Below, one piece after another: positions 1 through 7,569 of a stretch of DNA of 11,827 bases. The DNA is from Erysipelothrix sp. UBA3383 (GTDB lineage Bacteria > Bacillota_I > Bacilli_A > Erysipelotrichales > Erysipelotrichaceae), in the NCBI GenBank assembly GCA_002358955.1, contig DEPV01000121.1, positions 1 to 11,827 on the forward strand, written 5' to 3'. A model generated the notes under the pieces. That model made no database searches, was not told the DNA's origin, and was given only the letters and a program-made list of their open reading frames with translations. The first letter of the stretch is position 1, and each line of letters begins with the position of its first letter. Position numbers and translations under genes: made by a program.

Positions 1-558
1 GGGGAAGCAATTCGTAAGATTACTACAAACCCTAATTTCACATCCGGAGATGATACCATTTTAACAGCAGGAATGGGATCAACAATTGCAGCTGGAGTTT
101 CTGGAACATGGAACGCTGGTGTTATCGAAGAAGCACTTGGTGAAAACTACCGTGCAACAAAATTACCAGAATTCTCATTAGATGGAACACCAACACAATT
201 AGCAAGCTTTGGTGGATATAAATTAATGGGTGTTAAAACATCAACAAAACATCCAGTTCAAGCAATGGACTTAGCAGACTTCCTAACAAATGAAGAAGCA
301 CAAATTGCACGCTTTGAAGCTCGTGGTTATGGACCTTCAAACATTAAAGCAGGACAAGATCCAAAAGTACTTGAAAACAAAGCTCTTGCAGCATTAGGAA
401 TGCAATCAGAATTCGCAGTAAGTCAAAAATATGTAGGAAATAACTATTGGGGACCAGCAGAAGCATTTGGAGTTGCTATGGTTAACAAAGATATGACAGA
501 CATGAAAACATTGCTAGATCAAATGGTCGATCAGATTCAAGCAGAAATTACTGAATAG
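1..558 (+). CDS. malE: Maltose/maltodextrin ABC transporter substrate-binding protein, C-terminal part (5' end outside window)
   Basis: The reading frame is open from the first base of the window to a TAG at 556-558, giving 185 residues. The real start lies upstream; the first in-window ATG at 73 is internal. The protein would be the cell-surface lipoprotein that binds maltodextrins and delivers them to MalF-MalG. The visible part looks like the C-terminal lobe of a family 1 extracellular solute-binding protein: the GGYKLMGVKTSTKHP strand, a helix with DFLTNEEAQIARFEARG, and the final NNYWGPAEAFGVAMVNKDMT segment where these proteins normally carry ligand-contacting aromatics. Its place directly before two permease genes supports the call. 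Codon use is strongly biased to A-ending codons (GCA, ACA, CCA), as expected for the most abundant component of the transporter. The sugar preference is inferred from the neighbours, because the N-terminal half is missing. Confidence 0.9.
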   Translation, partial: GEAIRKITTNPNFTSGDDTILTAGMGSTIAAGVSGTWNAGVIEEALGENYRATKLPEFSLDGTPTQLASFGGYKLMGVKTSTKHPVQAMDLADFLTNEEAQIARFEARGYGPSNIKAGQDPKVLENKALAALGMQSEFAVSQKYVGNNYWGPAEAFGVAMVNKDMTDMKTLLDQMVDQIQAEITE

Positions 559-567
559 TATAACGGT

Positions 568-599
568 AAATTAAAGGGACCTTAGAGTCCCTTTAATTT
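568..599 (+). terminator. Stem-loop between malE and malF (partial terminator or mRNA-stabilising hairpin)
   Basis: A perfect 13-bp stem (568-580 paired with 587-599, core AAAGGGAC/GTCCCTTT) closes a 6-nt loop. It starts 10 nt after the malE stop and ends 6 nt before the malF ribosome binding site (606-612). Only three T residues follow the core on the 3' arm before a C, so it would be a leaky terminator at best. Such hairpins after binding-protein genes are known to protect the upstream mRNA and reduce downstream transcription, giving excess MalE over MalF/MalG. The structure is seen directly; the role is inferred. Confidence 0.75.
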
Positions 600-617
600 C
601 CACAAAAAGGAGATATC

Positions 618-1982
618 ATGGAAAAAATTAGTAGTACCGAAAAAAAATCTGTATTTAGTCATTTTACAGAAGCTGATTGGATCACAAAACTATCATTCTT
701 CGTAATGGGATCAGGTTCCTTTTTAAGAAAACAGTATGTTAAAGGATTTGCTTACCTATCAGCACAAATCCTCTATTTCCTTTATTTTATAAACATAGGC
801 TATGCTCAAATTCTAGGATTACTGACACTAGGGACTCATGTTCAAGGGAAAGTATTTGATGAGGTTCAGGGAATTTATGTTTACTCACAAGGTGATAACT
901 CGATGTTATTCCTCTTGTTTGGTGTCATGGGAGTCATGATGCTTATAGGATTTATCTTACTGTATGTGATGTCGGTAAAGACATCTCTTAAAAATCAAGC
1001 TTTAATACGCGAAGGAAAAGCAGTTCCAACTGTAAAGGATGAAATAAAATCCCTCTTGAATGAGAGATTTCACGTTACAATTCTTACAATTCCAACTATA
1101 TTAACATTCGTATTTACGATTGTACCATTAATCTTTATGATCCCTATCGCATTTACCAACTTCGATAAGAATCACCAGCCACCCGGTGCGCTCTTTACCT
1201 GGGTTGGATTGAAGAACTTTAAAGATATTTTATTCTTAAATAAAACAATCTCTAATACATTCTTCAAACTCTTAGGATGGACCTTTACTTGGGCGATTGC
1301 TGCTACATTCTTAAACTATGTATTTGAAATGTTCCTGGCAATGCTGATTAATAAAAAAGGTGTTAAACTTAAGAAAATGTGGCGTACAATCTTTATTATA
1401 TCGATTGCAGTACCACAATTTGTGTCACTTCTATTAATGTCTAAATTATTACATGATTTAGGACCGGTTAACGTTTTATTACAGAATATGGGACTGATCA
1501 GTGAACCCATTAAATTCTTATCACAAGGTAACTTGGCTAAAATTACTGTAATTGTTGTAAACTTATGGATTGGGGTTCCTTATTCCATGTTGATTACATC
1601 AGGAATATTAATGAATATTCCAAAAGACATGTATGAAAGTGCGAAATTGGATGGTGCAAGTGCATGGGTTCAATTCATTAAGATTACCCTGCCCTATATG
1701 TTAGCAGTCACAACACCATACCTCATCACGCAATTCATCGGAAATATTAATAACTTTAACGTTATCTTCCTATTAACAGGAGGAGGGCCATTATCTCTAA
1801 ATTACTTCAAAGCAGGAGAAACCGATCTACTGGTAACATGGCTCTATAAATTAACATTAAACGAAAACAACTATTCACTGGCTTCAACCATTGGGATTTT
1901 AATCTTTATCATCTCAGCAGTATTGAGTCTTGTTGTATTTAGAAGAGTTACCGCAGGGGACAAGGAGGGAGAGTTCCAATGA
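618..1982 (+). CDS. malF: Maltose/maltodextrin ABC transporter permease MalF
   Basis: This 454-residue integral membrane protein forms half of the maltodextrin import channel with MalG. The N-terminal part (about residues 22-122) has a KQYVKGFAYL amphipathic stretch and hydrophobic segments near 48-70 and 97-120, as in Gram-positive MalF/MdxF proteins of about 430-450 residues. The core permease domain spans about 155-443, with several transmembrane helices. The cytoplasmic EAA loop that docks onto the ATPase is at 339-359 (YESAKLDGA, then IKITLP). GGGPLSLNY near 388 is also typical of sugar permeases. The start is set by AAAGGAG at 606-612, 5 nt before the ATG. The stop overlaps the malG start by ATGA (1979-1982), implying translational coupling. 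Maltodextrin rather than another sugar is inferred from malP and malQ downstream. Confidence 0.93.
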   Translation: MEKISSTEKKSVFSHFTEADWITKLSFFVMGSGSFLRKQYVKGFAYLSAQILYFLYFINIGYAQILGLLTLGTHVQGKVFDEVQGIYVYSQGDNSMLFLLFGVMGVMMLIGFILLYVMSVKTSLKNQALIREGKAVPTVKDEIKSLLNERFHVTILTIPTILTFVFTIVPLIFMIPIAFTNFDKNHQPPGALFTWVGLKNFKDILFLNKTISNTFFKLLGWTFTWAIAATFLNYVFEMFLAMLINKKGVKLKKMWRTIFIISIAVPQFVSLLLMSKLLHDLGPVNVLLQNMGLISEPIKFLSQGNLAKITVIVVNLWIGVPYSMLITSGILMNIPKDMYESAKLDGASAWVQFIKITLPYMLAVTTPYLITQFIGNINNFNVIFLLTGGGPLSLNYFKAGETDLLVTWLYKLTLNENNYSLASTIGILIFIISAVLSLVVFRRVTAGDKEGEFQ

Positions 1983-2833
1983 TTAAAGGCATTCGCGCAA
2001 AAGCAAAAGTTAGTACGGGCTTAGCTCATGTAGTACTAACAATACTATCTGTCATTTGGGTCTTACCAATTATATGGCTTGTGATGCAGTCATTTAGAGG
2101 TGAAGGTACTGCATTTACAAGTTATCTGATTCCTAAAACATGGACCTTTGATAACTACATTAAATTGTTTACTGAGACTGATCTCTTTAACTTCCCAAGA
2201 TGGTTTGCAAATACATTGTTTGTAGCAGTCATTACTTGTATTATTTCAACCATTACAGTACTTGCTACATCCTATGCATTCTCAAGATTACGCTTTAAAA
2301 TGCGTAAACCGATGATGAACGTGATTCTCATCTTAGGGATGTTCCCAGGATTTTTAGGAATGTTAGCGATCTATCACTTCCTAAAAATTGTTGGATTGAG
2401 TCAATCTCTATGGGCTTTAATTCTTGTTTATTCTGGTGGGGCTTCCATGGGATACTACATCTCAAAAGGGTTCTTTGATACGATACCTAAATCAATTGAT
2501 GAATCAGCAATCATTGATGGTGCAACACGTAATGATATCTTCTGGAAAATTACATTACCACTCTCAAAACCCATTGTTATCTATACTGTATTAATGGCAT
2601 TTATTGGACCGTGGGTAGACTTTGTATTGGTGTCCTTCATCATGCGTGATTCATACAACTCATATACCGTAGCATTAGGGTTATTTGAGATGTTAAAACG
2701 TGAGAACATCAACATCTACTTTACACAATTCTGTGCAGGGGCAGTAGTGATTGCAATTCCAATCACATTACTCTTTATCTACATGCAGAAATACTATGTA
2801 GAAGGGGTTACTGGAGGTTCTGTTAAAGGATAA
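1979..2833 (+). CDS. malG: Maltose/maltodextrin ABC transporter permease MalG
   Basis: This 284-residue permease, of normal length for MalG, pairs with MalF. A first hydrophobic helix lies near residues 16-36 and is followed by the extracytoplasmic PKTWTFDNYIKLF stretch common to carbohydrate CUT1 permeases. Further helices lie near 78-100, 113-133, 143-163, 198-220 and 252-270. The EAA loop is clear at 174-194 (DESAIIDGA, then FWKITLPL). The C-terminus ends YVEGVTGGSVKG, the usual end of MalG, where the terminal residues contact the ATPase in the E. coli transporter. The start lies inside the malF stop (ATGA), preceded by AAGGAGG at 1962-1968. The stop shares one base with the next start (TAATG, 2831-2835), so translation of the next gene is probably coupled. 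Confidence 0.94.
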   Translation: MIKGIRAKAKVSTGLAHVVLTILSVIWVLPIIWLVMQSFRGEGTAFTSYLIPKTWTFDNYIKLFTETDLFNFPRWFANTLFVAVITCIISTITVLATSYAFSRLRFKMRKPMMNVILILGMFPGFLGMLAIYHFLKIVGLSQSLWALILVYSGGASMGYYISKGFFDTIPKSIDESAIIDGATRNDIFWKITLPLSKPIVIYTVLMAFIGPWVDFVLVSFIMRDSYNSYTVALGLFEMLKRENINIYFTQFCAGAVVIAIPITLLFIYMQKYYVEGVTGGSVKG

Positions 2834-4290
2834 TGAGAAAATTAATCGTCTTATTACTGGTATTGCTGACTGCTTGCAGCAGCACTACTCAGCCCTATGA
2901 AAAACCTGAAATCAACTCTGTATATTATGAGATTTATGTTGGATCATTCTATGATTCCAATGGCGATGGTAAGGGGGATTTAATGGGTGTGGTTGAAAAG
3001 TTAGACTACATTCAAAAGGAACTGGGAGCAACTGGTATCTGGTTGATGCCAATCAGCCCTTCTCCGTCTTATCATAAATATGATGTAATGGATTATACGG
3101 CCATTGATCCACAATATGGAACAATGGAAGACTTTGATACTTTAGTTCAAGAGATGAAAGATCGTGATATGGATTTAATCTTAGATTTAGTCTTAAATCA
3201 CAGTTCTCGTGAACATCCTTGGTTTTTAGAAGCTGTAGAAGGTATGAAATCAGGACAATGTACTGATAAGTGTGATTACTATACATTCTCAGAAACACCC
3301 AAAGCACATTACAACATGCTGACTCAAAACCTCTATTATGAATCTGAGTTCTCAGATACCATGCCAGATTTAAACCTTGATAATCCATCAGTTAGAAAAG
3401 AAATTGAAGCAATCAGTAAATTCTGGCTTGATAAAGGGATTAAAGGCTTTCGACTTGATGCAACAACTCATTACTACAGTGATGATGTACCGCGTAATAC
3501 GGAGTTTCTAAAATGGTTTAATGACTATGTTCTATCCATTAAAGAAGATGCTTATATTGTCGGAGAAGCATGGAAACCACAATCTGTAATTCAATCCATG
3601 TACCCATCAGGCATCAGCTTCTTCAACTTCCCACTATCACAAAATAATGGAAATATTGTGAAGATGATCAATGCTAAAAATGGACAGTTCTTAAGTCAGT
3701 ATGTACAACAGTATCAAGAGACCATACAGTCTCACAATCCTGATGCCATTGACTCCATATTCCTATCAAATCATGATAATGGACGCAGTGCAGGATATCT
3801 GACAACACTTGAGAAACAAAAGTTAGCAGCATCTACTTACTTATTACTACCGGGTAATGTCTTCATCTATTATGGTGAGGAAATTGGACAACTGGGAAGT
3901 GGTAAAGATGAAAACAAACGTTTACCGATGTTGTGGGGTGATGATCAAGGGAAGACCTTAGCACCAAGTGGTGCAGATTATAAGGGCGAGCTTGATATGA
4001 ATGTAAAAGATCAACTGAAAGATAAGAATTCACTGCTTCAACATTATAAAGAAGTTGTCAGAATTCGTAATAAGTATCCAGAGATTAGTCGTGGTAATGC
4101 AAAATCACTGGACTTAAATGATAAAAGTTTGTTTGCAATGGACTTGAATGGTATTATTGTAGTACATAACTTTTCAGATGAAACCAAATCATTCGAAGGG
4201 GATTACACAATCTTAGAACAATCACTGGGTGGCTCGCAAAAGGGCAATACCATAAGCTTAAAAGCTTATGAAACAGTGATTCTAGAATAA
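2833..4290 (+). CDS. Lipid-anchored GH13 alpha-amylase/neopullulanase-type glycoside hydrolase
   Basis: This 485-residue protein has a very short lipoprotein signal peptide: MRK, a Leu/Val core, then lipobox LTAC with Cys15 as the predicted lipidated residue. It should sit on the outer face of the membrane beside MalE. The rest is a GH13 (beta/alpha)8 enzyme with all conserved regions. Asp118 to His123 (DLVLNH) is region I. GFRLDA with nucleophile Asp209 is region II. GEAW with acid/base Glu245 is region III. SNHD with Asp315 is region IV. A calcium-loop motif DSNGDGKGDL is at 41-50. The region V sequence MPDLN (177-181) is the hallmark of the group intermediate between oligo-1,6-glucosidases (QPDLN) and neopullulanases (MPKLN), i.e. 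GH13_36. A short beta domain C ends the protein. Expected activity is cleavage of alpha-1,4 and possibly alpha-1,6 bonds in maltodextrins or pullulan before uptake. Exact specificity cannot be read from the sequence. Cys143 and Cys147 (CTDKC) are unusual in a secreted Bacillota protein. Confidence 0.92.
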   Translation: MRKLIVLLLVLLTACSSTTQPYEKPEINSVYYEIYVGSFYDSNGDGKGDLMGVVEKLDYIQKELGATGIWLMPISPSPSYHKYDVMDYTAIDPQYGTMEDFDTLVQEMKDRDMDLILDLVLNHSSREHPWFLEAVEGMKSGQCTDKCDYYTFSETPKAHYNMLTQNLYYESEFSDTMPDLNLDNPSVRKEIEAISKFWLDKGIKGFRLDATTHYYSDDVPRNTEFLKWFNDYVLSIKEDAYIVGEAWKPQSVIQSMYPSGISFFNFPLSQNNGNIVKMINAKNGQFLSQYVQQYQETIQSHNPDAIDSIFLSNHDNGRSAGYLTTLEKQKLAASTYLLLPGNVFIYYGEEIGQLGSGKDENKRLPMLWGDDQGKTLAPSGADYKGELDMNVKDQLKDKNSLLQHYKEVVRIRNKYPEISRGNAKSLDLNDKSLFAMDLNGIIVVHNFSDETKSFEGDYTILEQSLGGSQKGNTISLKAYETVILE

Positions 4291-4302
4291 AGGAGCAAGT
4301 AT

Positions 4303-5292
4303 ATGGCAAGTATCAAAGATGTTGCAAAATTAGCAGGTGTAGGTGTTTCTACAGTCTCTAAAGTAATGAATAATTATGACAATATATCAGAAGCAACACG
4401 CCTTAAGGTAATGTCAGCTGTTGAAACATTAGACTATGTTCCAAATACTGTAGCATCTGCACTTTCCAGTAAAAGTTCCAGACGTGTTGCTCTGGTGGTG
4501 TTTATTAACAACCAACGTCAAGCGATTGATGAGATCAACATGCAATACCTCTTTGGTGCAATATCTCGTGCTAAAGAGACTAAACTTGAAGTATTAACCG
4601 TATTTTCTACGGATTTAGAGGGTATGAATGTAGGAGAAATCAAACGTCATTTTCAATCCTTACGAGTACAGGCAATAGTACTCTATGGTTTATCAAAAGA
4701 CAATCTTGAATTTCATCAACTGATTGAAGAGGAAGTATTTCCGACAGTTGTAGTTGATGCACCCCTTGAAACACCTATGGTATCTTATGTCACGGTTGAT
4801 CATACTCAAGCGCAATACGATATGATGGAGCATATGATCAAACGTTATAATGCTAAAAAAGTATTGTATCTGGCAGGACGTCGTGATGGGTATGTAACCG
4901 ACTTAAGATTGCAGGGGGCAGTGGATGCATGTCAGGATTTAGGTGTTGAATTGAATGCACAATATTCAAATTTCTCTGAAAAAACAGCTATCGAAATGAC
5001 TAAAAAATATGCACAGGAGGCACATGTTATTGTGTGTGCCAGTGACCTAATGGCAATTGGGGCAGTATCAGCACTGAAAGCAATGGATATCTTTAGACCC
5101 GTATGTGGATATGACGGTATTACACTTTTAGGCTATATTGATTATCAGATTGAAACGGTAAAACAAGATTTTTTCCAGATATCAGAATTGGCAATTGATG
5201 CCATGATTAAACTATTGGATGGACATCCAGGCGAGGGTACAATCGTGCCTCATAAAATTATTACGATTCACTATGAAGATGTTATTATGTAA
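4303..5292 (+). CDS. malR: LacI/GalR-family transcriptional regulator, probable maltose operon repressor
   Basis: This 329-residue LacI-family protein has an N-terminal helix-turn-helix at residues 4-24 (IKDVAKLAGVGVSTVSKVMN). The hinge helix is around 47-60 (PNTVASALSSKSS), with Leu54 at the position that inserts into the operator centre in this family. A periplasmic-binding-protein-like effector domain covers about 62-329. It starts 12 nt after the amylase stop, with AAGGAG at 4290-4295 placed 7 nt before the ATG, so it is co-transcribed with the transporter genes. Family knowledge predicts repression of mal genes that is relieved by maltose or a maltodextrin; the effector is inferred from context only. 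The paired AACGTT site just downstream (5309-5326), before malP, is a plausible target. The main operator probably lies upstream of malE, outside the window. The last codons form the 5' arm of a stem-loop. Confidence 0.88.
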   Translation: MASIKDVAKLAGVGVSTVSKVMNNYDNISEATRLKVMSAVETLDYVPNTVASALSSKSSRRVALVVFINNQRQAIDEINMQYLFGAISRAKETKLEVLTVFSTDLEGMNVGEIKRHFQSLRVQAIVLYGLSKDNLEFHQLIEEEVFPTVVVDAPLETPMVSYVTVDHTQAQYDMMEHMIKRYNAKKVLYLAGRRDGYVTDLRLQGAVDACQDLGVELNAQYSNFSEKTAIEMTKKYAQEAHVIVCASDLMAIGAVSALKAMDIFRPVCGYDGITLLGYIDYQIETVKQDFFQISELAIDAMIKLLDGHPGEGTIVPHKIITIHYEDVIM

Positions 5293-5307
5293 CATCTTCT
5301 AATTTTT
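5275..5307 (+). terminator. Stem-loop spanning the malR stop codon, followed by a T-rich tract
   Basis: GAAGATGTTA (5275-5284) pairs perfectly with TAACATCTTC (5290-5299) around a 5-nt loop, and TAATTTTT follows. The malR stop codon (5290-5292) lies in the 3' arm. The stem is AT-rich with only three G/C pairs, so termination would be weak or regulated. It may separate the transporter/regulator transcript from malP-malQ, or attenuate read-through. Confidence 0.55.
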
Positions 5308-5328
5308 AAACGTTAAGTAAAACGTTTT
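5307..5328 (+). promoter_or_regulatory. Candidate LacI-type operator upstream of malP (paired AACGTT sites)
   Basis: Two copies of the palindrome AACGTT lie at 5309-5314 and 5321-5326, with centres 12 bp apart. The second is part of a perfect 10-bp palindrome AAAACGTTTT (5319-5328). A CG-centred AAACGTTT core is the known form of LacI-family operators, including MalR sites of streptococci, and of CcpA cre sites. The flanks do not match the cre consensus well (a T where cre needs G on the left, a G where it needs A on the right), so a MalR-like site is favoured over CcpA. It lies 3 nt before the malP ribosome binding site (5331-5337), where bound repressor would block elongation or a nearby promoter. 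A weak candidate promoter is TTACGA at 5261-5266 and TATTAT at 5283-5288. Confidence 0.5.
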
Positions 5329-5343
5329 CGTAGGAGGAAAACA

Positions 5344-7569
5344 ATGATTTTAAACATTGATATTAAAAATGCAAGTACTGAAGAATTGTACCTTGCAGTT
5401 AATCATTACGTACATGAAAAATTAGATGAAGTTCCTGAAGTCTCAGGTGATCGTACAGTTTACTATATGTCAGCAGAGTTTCTAATTGGAAAATTACTAT
5501 CGAATAACTTAATGAACTTAGGACTTTATGATGAACTTGATAAAGAGTTAAAAAAACACGGACGCAGTGTCAGTGAGTTAGAAGACTTTGAACCTGAACC
5601 AGCACTTGGTAATGGGGGATTGGGACGCTTAGCTGCATGTTTCATGGATTCTATTGCTAGTCTTGGCATTAATGGACAAGGTTTAGGATTGGTCTACCAT
5701 TACGGTTTATTCAAACAAGTATTTACCAATCATCATCAAATTGAAACTAAGGATGTATGGCTTGATAAACCAGCATGGTTAAAGAAAACAGACTTCACAC
5801 ATACACTGAAATTAGGGGATGTAGAAGTCACATCACGTCTTTATGATATGGATGTTGTTGGATACAACGGTGAAAAGAGCATCTTGCGACTGTTTGATTT
5901 AGAGTCGATTGATGAATCCATCGTTGAAGAGGGTATTACATTCAACCAATTGAGTACGGATAAAAACTTAACATTGTTCTTATATCCTGATGACTCAACA
6001 GAAGAGGGACTGCGTTTACGCTTTGCTCAACAATACTTTATGGTAAGCAGTGGTTTAGCGTGGATCTTACACCAAAACCGCCATCACCTTAAAGAACTTC
6101 ATAAACATGCGGTCATTCAAATTAATGACACCCATCCATCATTAACAATTCTCTTGTTATTCAAAGAATTACTCAATGAAGGATTAAGTCTTGAAGAAGC
6201 GATTGAAGTGGTTGAAAATACATTTGCTTATACCAACCATACCATTCTTGCTGAGGCATTAGAGAAATGGCCATTATCATACTTTGAAGCCATTGATGCA
6301 GATCTGATTCCAATTCTAAATCAGTTGAATGATGTGGTTCAATCACGATCACAAGATCCTAAAGTATGTCTGATTGATGATGAAAAACGAGTGCATATGG
6401 CCTCACTTTCAATTCATTTCTCATACTCTGTAAACGGAGTAGCAGCACTGCATACTGAAATTCTTAAAAAAGCAGAATTAAAATCATTTGATAGTCTATA
6501 TCCAGGGAAATTCAATAATAAAACCAATGGTATTACCTTTAGACGCTGGTTACAATATTCAAACAAACCACTAACTGCACTGATTGAGGAACTCATTGGA
6601 AGTGGATTCCTTAAAGATGCTATGGAACTTGAAAAACTTCTTGAATATCAAAATGATGATGCAGTATTGAATCGCTTAATTGATATTAAACACGATAATA
6701 AAGTACGCTTGAAAAATCATTTAAAGAAAACACAAAACATTGATATTAATGAGGATGCAATTTTTGATATTCAAATTAAACGTCTGCATGAGTATAAGCG
6801 TCAACAAATGAACTTACTTTATGCAATTCATAAATATCAAAGCATTAAAAATGGTGAAGTACCTGTAAGACCATTAACACTATTCTTTGGATCAAAAGCA
6901 GCACCTGCATATACCATTGCAAAGGATATCATCCATGCACTTTTAGTGTTATCAGAAATTATTGCACAAGATCCTGTAGTATCACCACACTTACAAATTG
7001 TATTTGTAGAAAACTACAACGTTACTTTAGCAGAATACCTAATTCCTGCATGTGATATTTCAGAGCAAATCTCACTGGCAAGTAAAGAGGCAAGTGGTAC
7101 TGGGAATATGAAATTAATGTTGAATGGTGCTCTTACACTAGGAACACTGGATGGTGCTAACGTTGAGATTGCAGAACTTGTAGGTGAAGAAAACATCTAT
7201 ATCTTTGGTAAGCATTCTGATGTTATCATTGAACATTATGAAAAGGCTGACTATGTGTCAAAAGACTACTATGAAGGATCAGAATTGATCAAAACTGCAG
7301 TGGATTTCATCAATGGTGAATTAATGCTTGAACATGGTACAAAAGAAAACTTAGACCGATTACACCATGAACTGATTTCAAAAGACTGGTTTATGACTTT
7401 AATCGATTTAGAAGAGTACATTGAAGTTAAAGAGAAGATGATTCAGGATTATGAAGACCGTATAACATGGTCCCATAAGACACTGATTAACATTGCAAAA
7501 GCAGGTTTCTTCTCAAGTGATCGCACGATTGCAGATTATGAAAATGATATATGGAGAACAAAACAATGA
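5344..7569 (+). CDS. malP: Maltodextrin/glycogen phosphorylase
   Basis: This 741-residue cytoplasmic GT35 enzyme removes terminal glucose from alpha-1,4-glucans with phosphate, giving glucose-1-phosphate. It is somewhat shorter than E. coli MalP (about 797), lacking part of the N-terminal arm. Landmarks are in family order: YYMSAEFLIGKLLSNN (41-56), PALGNGGLGRLAACFMDS (86-103), QINDTHP (259-265), KTNGITFRRW (393-402), IQIKRLHEYKRQQMN (476-490), FFGSKAAPAY (514-523) and the PLP-binding signature ending at Lys590 (EASGTGNMK, 582-590), followed by LNGALTLGTLDGANVEI. The catalytic set looks complete. The start has TAGGAGG at 5331-5337, 6 nt before the ATG. A maltodextrin role rather than glycogen storage is inferred, because malQ and the transporter adjoin it and no glycogen synthesis genes are in view. 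The short N-terminus leaves little room for allosteric elements. The end overlaps malQ. Confidence 0.95.
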   Translation: MILNIDIKNASTEELYLAVNHYVHEKLDEVPEVSGDRTVYYMSAEFLIGKLLSNNLMNLGLYDELDKELKKHGRSVSELEDFEPEPALGNGGLGRLAACFMDSIASLGINGQGLGLVYHYGLFKQVFTNHHQIETKDVWLDKPAWLKKTDFTHTLKLGDVEVTSRLYDMDVVGYNGEKSILRLFDLESIDESIVEEGITFNQLSTDKNLTLFLYPDDSTEEGLRLRFAQQYFMVSSGLAWILHQNRHHLKELHKHAVIQINDTHPSLTILLLFKELLNEGLSLEEAIEVVENTFAYTNHTILAEALEKWPLSYFEAIDADLIPILNQLNDVVQSRSQDPKVCLIDDEKRVHMASLSIHFSYSVNGVAALHTEILKKAELKSFDSLYPGKFNNKTNGITFRRWLQYSNKPLTALIEELIGSGFLKDAMELEKLLEYQNDDAVLNRLIDIKHDNKVRLKNHLKKTQNIDINEDAIFDIQIKRLHEYKRQQMNLLYAIHKYQSIKNGEVPVRPLTLFFGSKAAPAYTIAKDIIHALLVLSEIIAQDPVVSPHLQIVFVENYNVTLAEYLIPACDISEQISLASKEASGTGNMKLMLNGALTLGTLDGANVEIAELVGEENIYIFGKHSDVIIEHYEKADYVSKDYYEGSELIKTAVDFINGELMLEHGTKENLDRLHHELISKDWFMTLIDLEEYIEVKEKMIQDYEDRITWSHKTLINIAKAGFFSSDRTIADYENDIWRTKQ
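7553..7568 (+). promoter_or_regulatory. Ribosome binding site choosing the malQ start
   Basis: GGAGA at 7553-7557 inside the last malP codons is 8 nt before the ATG at 7566, which overlaps the malP TGA as ATGA. The in-frame ATG at 7551 would precede this site and has no purine-rich stretch of its own at the right distance. The 7566 start is therefore preferred. Confidence 0.65.

Noticed and set aside
3053..3388. 111-codon minus-strand open frame inside the amylase gene
   Set aside because: It is a shadow of the GH13 coding frame, with no ribosome binding site and no recognisable domain. The other minus-strand frames inside malF, malP and the acetyltransferases were rejected for the same reason.
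5317..5330. CcpA cre site before malP
   Set aside because: The CG core and right-hand C fit, but the left G and the right A of the cre consensus are missing. A LacI-family MalR-type operator is the better reading.
7551..7565. ATG at 7551 as the malQ start
   Set aside because: No ribosome binding site precedes it at suitable distance. The ATG at 7566 has GGAGA 8 nt upstream and forms the ATGA overlap also seen between malF and malG.
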